Below, piece by piece: positions 47,689 to 57,425 of a stretch of DNA of 64,000 nucleotides. The position numbers were made by a program, and so were the translations under genes. The stretch lies in the NCBI GenBank assembly GCA_028335825.1, contig JAIOKI010000002.1:248001-312000 (forward strand). The letters run 5' to 3'. Positions within the stretch are counted from its first letter, which is position 1, and every line of letters begins with the position of its first letter. Source of the DNA: Nosema muscidifuracis. Lineage: Eukaryota; Microsporidia; Nosematidae. The notes below the pieces were generated by a model, which saw only the letters and a list, made by a program, of their open reading frames with translations, did no database searches and was not told where the DNA came from.

Positions 47689-48141
47689 ATGATAAATAAC
47701 GAATCCCAAGAACAAAAAACGAATTCAAGAAAGAAGTTTATAAAAATTTTACATAACAAAGAAATTATAGATGAACAGGGTCCATCAAACTGTTCTATTT
47801 GTTTGGGAATTTTTAAGAACCCAGTAGTTACAGCTTGTGGACATAATTTCTGTTGGGATTGCGTTAATGAATGGTACTTATCTAATAAACATGAATGCCC
47901 TCAATGTAGAAAGCATTTAAGTTTATTTGATACTATTATTAATAATAAAGTAGAAGATAAAATAACAAAATTTACAAAACCAGTTAAATTAGTTCATCCT
48001 GGTATAGCTAGCGATACAAGATTTTTTGGAGGGACTGTTTTACAAAATGAAGTTAAAGATGGAATTAATCTAAAGCTAATAACTTGCGTCATTATAGTTT
48101 TCTTTTTTATGTTTTGGTTTCTTTATTGGGTGAGCAAATAG
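47689..48141 (+). CDS. RING-finger E3 ligase with C-terminal membrane anchor (RNF5/RMA1-like)
   Basis: 150 residues with a C3HC4 RING at about residues 35-76: CSIC, then CGHNFCWDC, and CPQC. A hydrophobic C-terminal segment (residues 130-149, [18 protein letters not shown]) forms a tail anchor. This layout matches the ER-membrane RNF5/RMA1 group, which acts in ER quality control with a ubiquitin-conjugating enzyme. The link to that group is moderate; the RING plus tail anchor are certain. CCCC lies about 25 bases upstream of the ATG. Confidence 0.85.
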   Translation: MINNESQEQKTNSRKKFIKILHNKEIIDEQGPSNCSICLGIFKNPVVTACGHNFCWDCVNEWYLSNKHECPQCRKHLSLFDTIINNKVEDKITKFTKPVKLVHPGIASDTRFFGGTVLQNEVKDGINLKLITCVIIVFFFMFWFLYWVSK

Positions 48142-48198
48142 ATTACAAAATAAATGAAAGAGATAATAGAAAAATAAATAGATATTTTTTAATTTTTT

Positions 48199-48380
48199 AT
48201 TTATGAAGAGATTTTTAAATTTTTATTTATGAAGAGATTTTGAATTTTTTCTTTATGAAGAGATTTTCAATTTTTTATTTATGAAGAGATTTTGAATTTT
48301 TTTATTTATGAAGAGATTTTTAATTTTTTCTTTATGAAGAGATTTTCAATTTTTATTTATGAAGAGATTTTTAATTTTTT
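48199..48380. repeat. 26-bp tandem repeat, seven copies
   Basis: GAAGAGATTTT recurs at 48205, 48231, 48257, 48283, 48310, 48336 and 48361, spaced 25-27 bases. The array runs up to the CCCTATG start of the next gene, so it forms that gene's whole upstream region. Confidence 0.95.
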
Positions 48381-48396
48381 TTGATTTCATTACCCT

Positions 48397-49506
48397 ATGA
48401 AAAAATATGCAAAAATCTCTAAACAATTTATCACAAAATTAAATAATCTGATAAAATCATCTAATAATAAAACATCAGACAGATCCTTCTATACAGAAAT
48501 ATTAGATAATATTAATGAAATCAAGAAATATTATAGGTATGATGAATTATTAATATCTTCATTTATAAAAAAAGATAAAGAAGTAAATTTTGATGAATCT
48601 ACTTTGATATTCCTTGTATATAATAAGAATATAATATCTATTTTCAGTAAGAATACAAGAAATATTGAAAATATTAATCCAAAGACTAAAATTAAGAATA
48701 CTAACTGTAATCACAAGATGGTACCCTTTTTAATATCTGAGTGTTTAAATATCAAATATATTAATACTGAAGATGATTTTTATAATATGATAGGTTCACT
48801 AGATAAATTTATTATAGATGTATATGATCATTCGTATAGAACATATATTCCATTTGTATGTTACATAGTTTTAATTAATTCTGATGGTTATATTTACATA
48901 ATAAATTCTATATCTCTGAGAAAGAATATTATTGATTCAGGACTGTTTTCATGTAAATATCAAAAAATGTTCACTAACTCATCATACAAGAAACTTAAAG
49001 TAGATTATCAGGATATATCGTGTTATAAAATAATAGATAAAAAAATTGAAGATATTAAGTTTAAGAATTTTTTAATTTCTTCGTATACACAAATAGATTG
49101 GAGAATTCCTAATATTCAAATATATCTTGAGAAATATATTAAAGAACGATCAATTAATTTAATTTCTTATTCTGAATTATATAAAGATAATATCTGTATA
49201 GAAGATGAAGACTTTTTGTATTTAGATAAGGATTCTGATATATATTTTACATTATTTAGAGAATACCTTGTTAATAAATATTCTGTTAAGGATGATGAAT
49301 TCCTTCTTAAATTATTACGTAATAGAGAAAATATATCTAAAATAAATAACGAGTCAATATATTATGTAATGACCAATGCACAACTTGTTATGTTTCATAA
49401 AAATAAATTTATAGATGATAGAGATTTGATAAATAGAAAAATTGTATTATCTTCTATTTTGAAACAGAATATTAATTTGTTTTATTACAAACAAATTGAA
49501 AATTAA
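48397..49506 (+). CDS. RRP6: Rrp6/EXOSC10-like protein lacking its catalytic acids
   Basis: Rrp6 is the 3'-5' exonuclease bound to the nuclear exosome. Homology shows in FIIDVYDHSYRTYIPFVCYIVL (139-159), which corresponds to DLEHHSYRSFxGxTCLxQI; DWRIPNIQIYLEKY (234-247), which corresponds to DWRIRPLPxxxxxYA; and LLRNRENISKINNESIYYVM (306-325), the start of an HRDC-like domain. In motif I the first Asp stays but Glu becomes Tyr; the motif II and III acidic residues appear lost (YIKERS where YAxDD is expected). Only the first Asp and motif III Tyr remain. At 369 residues it is about half of yeast Rrp6. It is probably an inactive exosome adaptor. Starts directly after CCCT. Confidence 0.7.
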   Translation: MKKYAKISKQFITKLNNLIKSSNNKTSDRSFYTEILDNINEIKKYYRYDELLISSFIKKDKEVNFDESTLIFLVYNKNIISIFSKNTRNIENINPKTKIKNTNCNHKMVPFLISECLNIKYINTEDDFYNMIGSLDKFIIDVYDHSYRTYIPFVCYIVLINSDGYIYIINSISLRKNIIDSGLFSCKYQKMFTNSSYKKLKVDYQDISCYKIIDKKIEDIKFKNFLISSYTQIDWRIPNIQIYLEKYIKERSINLISYSELYKDNICIEDEDFLYLDKDSDIYFTLFREYLVNKYSVKDDEFLLKLLRNRENISKINNESIYYVMTNAQLVMFHKNKFIDDRDLINRKIVLSSILKQNINLFYYKQIEN

Positions 49507-49624
49507 TTTCATGATATATGATTAATACTAAAATAAATTAAAAATGGTTTTTATGCATTTTTTTTAAATTTATTAGTATTTGTTTTATGACAAATTTAAA
49601 TATTTCATTCTTTTTTTTCCCAAT

Positions 49625-50065
49625 ATGAAACTAAACAGAGTAGACGTATCAGAGAATATATCCTGGATATTTCAGAAAGGCAGTTGGTTCATTCACATTC
49701 TTCTTACTACAATAATTAAACTTAGTCTATCTTTATTCGTATCAGAGAATACGAGCTGGCAGTTGTGTATAATTTTTTATAATTTAATAAGTTTTTATTT
49801 TTTCCATTGGAAAGTAGGAGACCCTTTTTCTCATGAGTATTATAATTACACATTCTGGGAACAGATAGTTGAACAATCAGAAGATACTAAACAAGTTAGA
49901 TTTCTTGCTTTGTATCCTGCTATTTTATTTGTATTTATTAATAAGATAGTATATTGGGATTATTTTCTGTTTTATATTTATTTAGTAACATTGATTATGG
50001 TAACAATACCTAAATTAAGTTTTATGCATCTTAGAAGAATATTTGGATGGAGAAGTTTTAATTAA
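49625..50065 (+). CDS. ORM1: ORMDL-family ER membrane protein
   Basis: Orm proteins sit in the ER and hold back serine palmitoyltransferase, the first step of sphingolipid synthesis. Four hydrophobic segments are visible, with the family phrases GSWFIHILLTTIIKLSLS, then the loop FFHWKVGDPFSHEYYNYTFWEQI, corresponding to KGTPFxxxDQGxxxxxTHWEQ, and the ending TIPKLSFMHLRRIFG. The frame is open from 49580, but CCC at 49619-49621 just before the ATG at 49625 and the family length (146 residues) favour this start. Confidence 0.88.
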   Translation: MKLNRVDVSENISWIFQKGSWFIHILLTTIIKLSLSLFVSENTSWQLCIIFYNLISFYFFHWKVGDPFSHEYYNYTFWEQIVEQSEDTKQVRFLALYPAILFVFINKIVYWDYFLFYIYLVTLIMVTIPKLSFMHLRRIFGWRSFN

Positions 50066-50344
50066 ATAAATTTGGATAAAAATATTATTTAAAAAAAGTA
50101 AATACTTTAAAAGTGATAACATAATTAGGAAAGTTAAAGATTTGAGTTTTTAATTGAACCAATAAAAAATATAGTTAAAGAATTAATACAAAGAGATTAA
50201 ATTGAACCAATAAAAAAACAGTATATAGAATTACGAAAAAATGTAAATATTGATACATGTAATATATAAAATTAAAAAGTATATAGATTAATATAATATA
50301 TAGAATTAAAAAGTATATAGATTAATTAATATAATTGAAACAAA

Positions 50345-50484
50345 TAATATATAAAAATACATATAATTAAAATCAAACAAATAAAAATTAAACATTAAAA
50401 GATAAATTAAAATGTAATATATAAAAATACATATAATTAAAATCAAACAAATAAAAATTAAACATTAAAAGATAAATTAAAATG
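50345..50484. repeat. 70-bp tandem repeat, two perfect copies
   Basis: A 70-base unit starting TAATATATAAAAATACATAT is repeated exactly once at 50415. The third copy is cut after a few bases. The rest of the 50066-50573 gap shows no gene. Confidence 0.95.
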
Positions 50485-50573
50485 TAATATACAGATAAAT
50501 ATTAATCTAATAAAATTGTTATTAAAAAATTCTCCTTTATTTTTATTTAAAAAAATAAAATCAATACAAATAC

Positions 50574-51020
50574 ATGTCAAATTTTATCATAAGAGAACTT
50601 AAAGAAACAGATTATGATTTAGGATACATAGACTGTGTGAATGAACTTACTACACCTGTACAAGTAGATTACAACACATTTTCTAATAGATACAAAAAAT
50701 TAAAAGAAAGTAAAGATTATTTCGTAGTGGTAGTAGAAGATAAAGAGACAAATAGGATTATAGGAAGTGGTACACTCTTCTTAGAATATAAATTTATACG
50801 AGGATGTGCAATTAAAGGACATATTGAAGATATAGTTGTATCAAAAATAAAGAGAGGATGTGGAATTGGTAAGATGATAGTTGAATATTTAATAGAAAGG
50901 GGTAAGAAAGAAGATTGTTATAAAATAGCTTTAGTATGTGATAAGAAGAATACAAAATTTTATGAGAAGTGTGGTTTTATTGAAAAAGAGACTGAAATGA
51001 TAATTTATACAAAAAAATAA
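50574..51020 (+). CDS. GNA1: glucosamine-6-phosphate N-acetyltransferase
   Basis: GNAT enzyme that makes N-acetylglucosamine-6-phosphate from glucosamine-6-phosphate and acetyl-CoA, on the path to UDP-GlcNAc and the chitin of the spore wall. Family order is clear: IIRELKETDYDLGYIDCVNELT, then GSGTLFLEYKFIRGCAIKGHIEDIVV, the acetyl-CoA loop KRGCGIGKMIVEYLI and the closing CYKIALVCDKKNTKFYEKCGF. At 148 residues it is normal (yeast 159). No CCC run lies at the start. Confidence 0.95.
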   Translation: MSNFIIRELKETDYDLGYIDCVNELTTPVQVDYNTFSNRYKKLKESKDYFVVVVEDKETNRIIGSGTLFLEYKFIRGCAIKGHIEDIVVSKIKRGCGIGKMIVEYLIERGKKEDCYKIALVCDKKNTKFYEKCGFIEKETEMIIYTKK

Positions 51021-51025
51021 AAAAT

Positions 51026-51281
51026 TTCCTATTCACCTATAAAAAAGGGATTGATTTTTTTAGTTAACAATTTCTTTTCTAATCACCTATAAAAATATGA
51101 ATTTTTTCATCCACTAATAAAAATATAAATTGTTTTCCTATTCACCAATAAAAATATGAATTTCTTTCCTATCCACTAATAAAAATATAAATTTCTTTCC
51201 TATCCACTAATAAAAATATAAATTTCTTTCCTGTTCACCTATAAAAATACATATTTTTTCATCCACCAATAAAAATATAGA
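51026..51281. repeat. about 31-bp tandem repeat, roughly eight copies
   Basis: TCCTATYCACYAATAAAAATATAAAT-type units run through the whole gap between the convergent ends of GNA1 and CDC27, with two middle copies nearly identical. Confidence 0.85.
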
Positions 51282-51284
51282 TTT

Positions 51285-52727
51285 TTATATAAAACTGTAT
51301 TTTTTTTCATACACAATTTCTTTCTTTTTATAATAAGTATCCCCACGATATTCAACAATATTTAACACACTCTTAGCAAATTCTAATAGACTTAATCTAG
51401 TAAGAATTTCTACAAATTCTAAAATAAGAAATTCTTCTACACTGCTATAAGAACCTTTTTTTTCAATAATCATCTTAGCTAATCTATTTATATCTGAAAT
51501 TTCAAATCCCATTCCTTCTTTAAATATACAAATTGCTGTATCCATTTCTCCATGTTTAATAAAAAATTTCATTCCCATTACTCTAAGCTGATTATTATAC
51601 ATACATTTCTTATAATAAAATTCTGCTGATGATTTCTTATCCATCTTATCATATACAAGAGCACATCCATACATTGACTTATAATTCTTCTTAAGCATTA
51701 ACATACTCTTCTTAAAATATTCTAAAGCTTCTGTGTATTCATTCTTATATACACTCTCAAATCCAAGAAGATTGAGTGTATAAGGATCATTAAGTAGATA
51801 AAGACTTCTTTCTAAACATAACATGCTTCTCTTATAATCATTCTTATGATTATAAAAATTACCAAGAGCTTTCCATGTTATTGGACTATTAGAAGAATCA
51901 AGAATAAGATTCTTACATAAAATACCCAATTCAGTAATTTCAGGTAAATGCCATAAGACTGTACTAAAATAATCCATATTGTGTAAAAATTGAGGATCTA
52001 AAGATCTTAAAAAATAAAATAACTTCTTAGATTCTTCTGTAAATCCTAACTCAAATTTATACTTAGCATAAAAAGATATAGCATAAGATCCTATTCCAGG
52101 TATAAAATGCTTATATTTATCCACTATAAGATCATAACTCATAATATCTAATACAAACTGATTAAGACTTGTACCAAATTTTATATCTGATCTACCATTT
52201 TTCTGATTCTCTTTCATTTTAATATTCAAATAAGCTTTTTTATCTGGTACAATATCTTTAAGCTCAGATTCATTAGATAAATTTTCGATGGTAGTAAATA
52301 TTGGATAAATAGAAATACTATGTTTAAAATATTTGATAGCTTCATCTCTATCATAAAGCTGTGTATAAAGTACAGCCATATCATTATAAAAATATTCTTT
52401 ATCATTCTTATCTACAACAAACATTTCCAAATCTAAATCATCATCCTCTACTTCATCAAAAACAATTTTCTTAAGGCAATCTAAGGCTTGCTTATACTCC
52501 TTAAGATTTTTTAAACAAAGATATTCATAAAAGACTGATGTAGTTGTATTCATCCTAGATAAAAAAGAGAGAGCTCTATTATATTCATGGGTATAATATA
52601 GGGATATAGGTAACATAATCTTGTATTTTGTAGTATTTGAGTACAAGAATGATGATAGAAAAGCCATATTATCATAGTTACAATATTTGTATGATTTTAT
52701 TATTTGATTTTTGATGTCTTCATACAT
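51285..52727 (-). CDS. CDC27: anaphase-promoting complex TPR subunit Cdc27/Apc3
   Basis: Cdc27 is a TPR scaffold of the anaphase-promoting complex, which binds the IR tails of its activators. 480 residues, nearly all TPR-like helix pairs. The Cdc27 hallmark LDPQFLHNMDYFSTVLWHL is present (about residues 241-259), corresponding to the MEVFSTxLWHL phrase before the C-terminal TPR superhelix. It is followed by LDSSNSPITWKALGNFYN, DPYTLNLLGFESVYKNEYTEAL and further repeats. Shorter than yeast (758). CCCC lies before the start on the minus strand. Confidence 0.85.
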   Translation of the reverse strand: MYEDIKNQIIKSYKYCNYDNMAFLSSFLYSNTTKYKIMLPISLYYTHEYNRALSFLSRMNTTTSVFYEYLCLKNLKEYKQALDCLKKIVFDEVEDDDLDLEMFVVDKNDKEYFYNDMAVLYTQLYDRDEAIKYFKHSISIYPIFTTIENLSNESELKDIVPDKKAYLNIKMKENQKNGRSDIKFGTSLNQFVLDIMSYDLIVDKYKHFIPGIGSYAISFYAKYKFELGFTEESKKLFYFLRSLDPQFLHNMDYFSTVLWHLPEITELGILCKNLILDSSNSPITWKALGNFYNHKNDYKRSMLCLERSLYLLNDPYTLNLLGFESVYKNEYTEALEYFKKSMLMLKKNYKSMYGCALVYDKMDKKSSAEFYYKKCMYNNQLRVMGMKFFIKHGEMDTAICIFKEGMGFEISDINRLAKMIIEKKGSYSSVEEFLILEFVEILTRLSLLEFAKSVLNIVEYRGDTYYKKKEIVYEKKYSFI

Positions 52728-52827
52728 TTAAGATTTATGGGGATGAAAAATTTAAATATAAAATTAGCATTGAAACACATTTATGCCATAAAAAATATTT
52801 TATGTAAAAAAATTCATTTAATATTAA

Positions 52828-54141
52828 TTAATCAAAACATTCTAAAAAGCTGTAAACTTCAATTAATTTCTCCTGAAACAAACATTCTTCATCAACCAAC
52901 TCACTCAAATATCCCAATCTTTCAGATAATTCAGGGTCATCAATAAGTTCCTGAGAATAATCTAACAATATTATATTTAAAGTTTCATAAAAAACATTGA
53001 ATAAAACTTTTATATGAAAATTTTCTGAGATGAAATCTAATAATTTGATAAGATATTGATTTTCGAGACATACGACTGCATTCTTAATTTTATTTTGTTG
53101 ATGTAAATAATACATTACAGCAAAAACATCCTTAAAATTATTTCCCTTTAATGCTTCTATAAGAGCTCCTTTGTGTTCATATTTCTTTAATAATTTTTCT
53201 ATATAATTATTCTTAATTATTTCTTGTTCAAATAATTTAAATTGAATTTCTTCTTCATAATCTTTAAGATTCTTGTTTTTAATTTCTTTCACTTTTTGTT
53301 TTACTTTTGAATCTCCAAGTTTGCATAATCTTCCAATTTCTAATCCGAAATATAAAATATCGTTTTTGATATCAAATCCTAAAATTGGACTTTTAAAATT
53401 TATCTTAGAAATTAACTGGCCGCACAATGACCAAATCTTTAAAAATCCATCAAGTGATACACTGTGTATCTTATTTTTATATATTTTCAGCTCAGTAATT
53501 TGTTTGGTATGACTTCCTATTTGTATAATAGATTTCTCTAATTTATAAATCTTATTTATAGATGCGCAATATATAACACCATTATTAAATTCAAGTTTAT
53601 GAACTGGTTGCTTAACATTAAATTCGTATATCTTTTCATAAGTCTTTAGACATATTCCATAGACGAATCCATTCATAAGTCCAATATACAAAACATCTTC
53701 AACTATCTTTATAGCCCTTACACGATCTTCGAACCAATCAAGTGTCTTGTTCGACTTCTGCTCTAAAATATTATAAATCTTTACTGTAGCATCATCAGAA
53801 CACGAAATTAAAATTTTTTCGTCATACAGCTCAATTCCATTAATTTTATTAGAATGCTCACTATAACTTCTTATAAGAATATTTTTACTAAAAATCTTTA
53901 TGTTACCAGATATGTCTCCACTTATTAACAAGTCATCAATTACTCGTAAATAAGAAATTCTGTCTTGACTTTTATTTTTTTTCTGTTTACCAAATTTATA
54001 GATGTTATTTTCCTGTGTATAATAAATATCACCATCATTTGTAACGCCTACTTCTCTTATTTCATTTTCTGCTGTGTATATGATATCAAACGGATCAACC
54101 GTATGATCAGTTATGGAATAATTACTACTTTTGAAAAACAT
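52828..54141 (-). CDS. UTP15: U3 processome WD40 protein Utp15
   Basis: Utp15 belongs to the t-UTP/UTP-A subcomplex that loads on nascent pre-rRNA in the nucleolus. The N-terminal 290 residues are a WD40 propeller with degenerate blades (LLISGDISGNIKIFSKN, ILISCSDDATVKIYN, IHSVSLDGFLKIWSL). The C-terminal 110 residues match the Utp15 helical domain: EKLLKKYEHKGALIEALKGNNFKDVFAVMYYLHQ, which fits the LRKxEYxxALDxAL pattern, ending LVDEECLFQEKLIEVYSFL. At 437 residues it is a little shorter than yeast (513). CCC precedes the start on the minus strand. Confidence 0.82.
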   Translation of the reverse strand: MFFKSSNYSITDHTVDPFDIIYTAENEIREVGVTNDGDIYYTQENNIYKFGKQKKNKSQDRISYLRVIDDLLISGDISGNIKIFSKNILIRSYSEHSNKINGIELYDEKILISCSDDATVKIYNILEQKSNKTLDWFEDRVRAIKIVEDVLYIGLMNGFVYGICLKTYEKIYEFNVKQPVHKLEFNNGVIYCASINKIYKLEKSIIQIGSHTKQITELKIYKNKIHSVSLDGFLKIWSLCGQLISKINFKSPILGFDIKNDILYFGLEIGRLCKLGDSKVKQKVKEIKNKNLKDYEEEIQFKLFEQEIIKNNYIEKLLKKYEHKGALIEALKGNNFKDVFAVMYYLHQQNKIKNAVVCLENQYLIKLLDFISENFHIKVLFNVFYETLNIILLDYSQELIDDPELSERLGYLSELVDEECLFQEKLIEVYSFLECFD

Positions 54142-54227
54142 TACGAGGGCTTATTCAATTCAAAAATTATGATTCAAGTTATTTTTATAATCTCGTAATT
54201 ACAAAATTTTATTTAAAAGTTTAACGA

Positions 54228-56789
54228 TCAATAATAAATTATTTCTGGAATAATCGAATCTAAGCTTAAGAATCCAGATGAAAGATCTTCATCTATAAGA
54301 AATTCGAATGGGTAAAGTACAAAACTACCGATAATATCTTTCAATTTGTTATCTAAATTTGGTTTAGGTTTAGATATGATTTTATAGTATGATCTAAATG
54401 TTTTTATATGATTATTTAAAAAGCTATTAAACAAAGTATGGTATAAATTTGTATTATTTGTTGCTATTTTACATATCTCTTTGAAGAAAATATCATCTGA
54501 TAATCTTAAGACGGGTAGACTAAATTCATCATAAATCTTTTTGAATTTTGTCTTATTACTTTTAATTTGCTTATATCCTATATGTTCTTTGAATAATTTC
54601 TTGATCAGATCATTAACTTGATTGTATTTGAAATCTTCTATGTACAGACAAGCTTCTGAATCTCTATCACCTAACATACTTCTATCATTGATATTTGCAC
54701 TTCCTATTATCATTTTATTACCATCAGCTATTATAAGTTTAGAATGTACATAAATTTGCTCACAATGCACTTCACCATAATTCTCCTGATATTTTTGTAA
54801 TGATAAAAACAATACATAATCTTTGTAATCAATGCCTTCTTTTGCAAGAACATTGATAAATGAGTTTTCATGCTTCTTTATGCACTCAGATTGAATTTTT
54901 AGCAAGTGCATAAGTACAGAGTTAGATTCTAAAGAAATATCAAGTTCAAATGCTGGAAGAAGTGGAACAATAATATAAACTTTAAAAGGCTTCATTTCTT
55001 TGTGTGCACGAATAATTCGATTTATAATTTCCAGTCCTATAAGATTCTTTGGATTTGAGTTCGAATCTGTCACAGATTTTGTAATAAAAAATTGGTTTTC
55101 TATATAAATATAATCTCTTGCATTTTTGATTAACATAAGATACCCTAAATATATAGAATCTTCTGTTAATTTATTCAATGACCATTTACCTATAGATCTC
55201 AAAACTTGGCTAGATACATATGGGTATGTATCACAATATGAATTAGAAAAATAAGTTTCATTTGGTATTATTAAATTCGATTCAGTTAAATAATTCCATC
55301 TTTCAATAAAATGTAACGAGATATCAAAAGCAGATCCACCAACTACTTTACATTGAATATCATGCCATGGCATTCTAGGAATTTTACTTCGATCTATTAG
55401 AGATTTATCAGCTTCGTTAATCTCTTTAAAATCTTGTTTTAAGGGATTTGAAAAGTCCATACCAGGCCAAGTATATCCATCAAAAGTATTAGATATTTTA
55501 TCATTATATATTGATAAAGTGTGAATACTATTTCGTGTGCGTGGTTGATATTTACTTTTTATGTTATCTTTCTCAAAAAGAAGATGCTCGTCTGTATCAT
55601 ATCTCCCTAAACATAAATCTATACCTCCTATATAAGCTATTCTTTGGTCAACAATCACTATTTTTTCATGATGCGACCAATAAATAAAACTATTAGGTTT
55701 ATTAAATGGATGTCTTATTACTGATATATTAGGATGCAATTTTGTAAAAATATCATAAGTATATCCGGAATTAATTGATATAGCATATTGAATTTCTTGA
55801 TAGATAAGTATATATACTTTAACTCCCTTTTTAGCAACTTTTCTTAAAATATGATCGAGTCTATGTGTCTTTTTTGTTCCTGGTTTAACTCTGATTCTTT
55901 CTAAATATAATTTAGGAAATATCCACCAACCAGCCATATAAATTTCTTTCTTAGCATTTTTAAGAACATAATAAAGATCCTCAAAATAATCTTTACCGTC
56001 TATAAAAAAGTTAACTATATTATTATTTCTTAAAGGAGAAAACCCCGATAATCCTTTATTGTATGTTTTTAGTGTTTCATCAATTTGTTCATATAGATCT
56101 TCTACACGTTTTTTAAACAAAGATGTTATCGTGTATTTATAACCGTCTTCTATTATTATAAGTGAGGTATGTAATGAACCTCTGACAATACGATAATTAA
56201 AATCCTTCTTAAAAAATATTATTTTCTCAACTTTCTTTGTGTGTTTGTAGTCATAAAATAATATGTGTGTATCTTTGCATATTAAGTAGTAAGACTTGAG
56301 CAGTTTTTTATCAATCAATACACATGTACAGCATGCACTAGGGTTTTTCATATTACTAATAGACAAAAAAAACGTTTCCTCATATCTTTTCTCTCCATAA
56401 AATGAATATTGCGATATTCTGAAAAATAGATACGCTTCAGGCATCTTAATATATCGGGATTTCTCGAATATTTCATCGATTATATTTATTATGATATCTT
56501 TTGATGCGGTGAATACATTAATATGTCTGAAACTATTAATCAGAATTCCATCTTTCTCTAGTAAATTGCATAATTGGAATAATTTATATTTGTATTTTGT
56601 AATTTTCCATTTACTTTTTCCATATTTCAAATAAGCTGTAAAGGATGATATTTTGTATTCATCATCAGGTATTTCAACCAATATCATAGTTGGCAAAAGA
56701 GTAACATTTGTCTTATTCAGATTTTTAAATGGTATGTATATACATTCTTCAAGCAATTGTTTGAACTTATCATATTCTTTATATTTCAT
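54228..56789 (-). CDS. SPO14: phospholipase D with N-terminal PX/PH-like region
   Basis: Hydrolyses phosphatidylcholine to phosphatidic acid; in yeast the homologue Spo14 is needed for prospore membrane growth. Both HKD catalytic motifs are complete: HHEKIVIVD (H374, K376, D381) and HSKLIIAD (H682, K684, D689), followed by GSANINDRSMLGDRDSE. The first 240 residues carry a PX-like part (FTAYLKYGKSKWKITKYKYKLFQL) and a PH-like part (around residues 135-240), as in fungal and animal PLD1. At 853 residues it is half the size of Spo14 (1683). Start follows GGG on the minus strand. Sporulation role is inference. Confidence 0.92.
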   Translation of the reverse strand: MKYKEYDKFKQLLEECIYIPFKNLNKTNVTLLPTMILVEIPDDEYKISSFTAYLKYGKSKWKITKYKYKLFQLCNLLEKDGILINSFRHINVFTASKDIIINIIDEIFEKSRYIKMPEAYLFFRISQYSFYGEKRYEETFFLSISNMKNPSACCTCVLIDKKLLKSYYLICKDTHILFYDYKHTKKVEKIIFFKKDFNYRIVRGSLHTSLIIIEDGYKYTITSLFKKRVEDLYEQIDETLKTYNKGLSGFSPLRNNNIVNFFIDGKDYFEDLYYVLKNAKKEIYMAGWWIFPKLYLERIRVKPGTKKTHRLDHILRKVAKKGVKVYILIYQEIQYAISINSGYTYDIFTKLHPNISVIRHPFNKPNSFIYWSHHEKIVIVDQRIAYIGGIDLCLGRYDTDEHLLFEKDNIKSKYQPRTRNSIHTLSIYNDKISNTFDGYTWPGMDFSNPLKQDFKEINEADKSLIDRSKIPRMPWHDIQCKVVGGSAFDISLHFIERWNYLTESNLIIPNETYFSNSYCDTYPYVSSQVLRSIGKWSLNKLTEDSIYLGYLMLIKNARDYIYIENQFFITKSVTDSNSNPKNLIGLEIINRIIRAHKEMKPFKVYIIVPLLPAFELDISLESNSVLMHLLKIQSECIKKHENSFINVLAKEGIDYKDYVLFLSLQKYQENYGEVHCEQIYVHSKLIIADGNKMIIGSANINDRSMLGDRDSEACLYIEDFKYNQVNDLIKKLFKEHIGYKQIKSNKTKFKKIYDEFSLPVLRLSDDIFFKEICKIATNNTNLYHTLFNSFLNNHIKTFRSYYKIISKPKPNLDNKLKDIIGSFVLYPFEFLIDEDLSSGFLSLDSIIPEIIYY

Positions 56790-57031
56790 ATCCCTAAAAT
56801 TCGAAATTCTTTAAATGTAAATCAAAAATCAAAATATGATCTATCATATTCTGTGGAATCAGATTTCATTTCTAAGTAAATTTATGCTCAAAGTTTATTT
56901 TTATATTTTTTTGCATAAACAAAAGAGTTTGTTGGTTTAAAAATATTAAAAATGATATTTAACAATTATCTTGCATTTTGTTATTTACAATAACTTTAAT
57001 TCTTTTAAGTCTAAATATAAAATAACAAATT

Positions 57032-57418
57032 TTATTTATTGTAGATTTGATATTTCTCAAATTTACCACCTGAAAATAATACAAATATAAAGCTTTTCTT
57101 ATTTTGATAATCTTTGTAAAATACATTATCATTAACAAAGTTAATATCATCAAAAAAATATACAATATCGTACTTATCAAGAAGATCAGTAACATCGTTT
57201 TCAAAGTCATCTTCTATTAGATATATTTCTGATGTGATATCTATAAAATATCTCATATAATATTTTAATTTTCCACAGAAATCAAATATACCAATTTTAA
57301 GACCTGTCTTACTCAATACTTCATTATGACGCATTATATTTATAGATTCAAGTTTAAAAATTATACGATTGAAATAAAAGTCATATGCATTTTGTATTTG
57401 TAAACCATCTTCTAACAT
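57032..57418 (-). CDS. uncharacterised 128-residue protein
   Basis: Not recognised. It begins seven bases after the stop of the preceding ASK1-like gene, with its GGG start signal touching that stop codon, so the two are packed very tightly. The pattern of a strand GLKIGIFDFCG, then EIYLIEDDFENDV and LLDKYDIVYFFDD, faintly resembles the adenylation fold of ubiquitin-type E1 subunits (strand-loop-helix then acidic ligand-binding turn), but no Cys, GxGxxG or ATP residues are kept. That reading is weak. Confidence 0.7.
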   Translation of the reverse strand: MLEDGLQIQNAYDFYFNRIIFKLESINIMRHNEVLSKTGLKIGIFDFCGKLKYYMRYFIDITSEIYLIEDDFENDVTDLLDKYDIVYFFDDINFVNDNVFYKDYQNKKSFIFVLFSGGKFEKYQIYNK

Positions 57419-57425
57419 TTATCCC

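Noticed and set aside
2091-51281. Tandem repeats as a CRISPR array
   Set aside because: Units are directly adjacent without unique spacers, differ from gap to gap, and the genome is eukaryotic.
56959-57210. 83-codon hydrophobic minus-strand frame overlapping the 128-residue gene
   Set aside because: It is a shifted frame of the same DNA with no CCC/GGG signal; the hydrophobic look comes from AT-rich codons.
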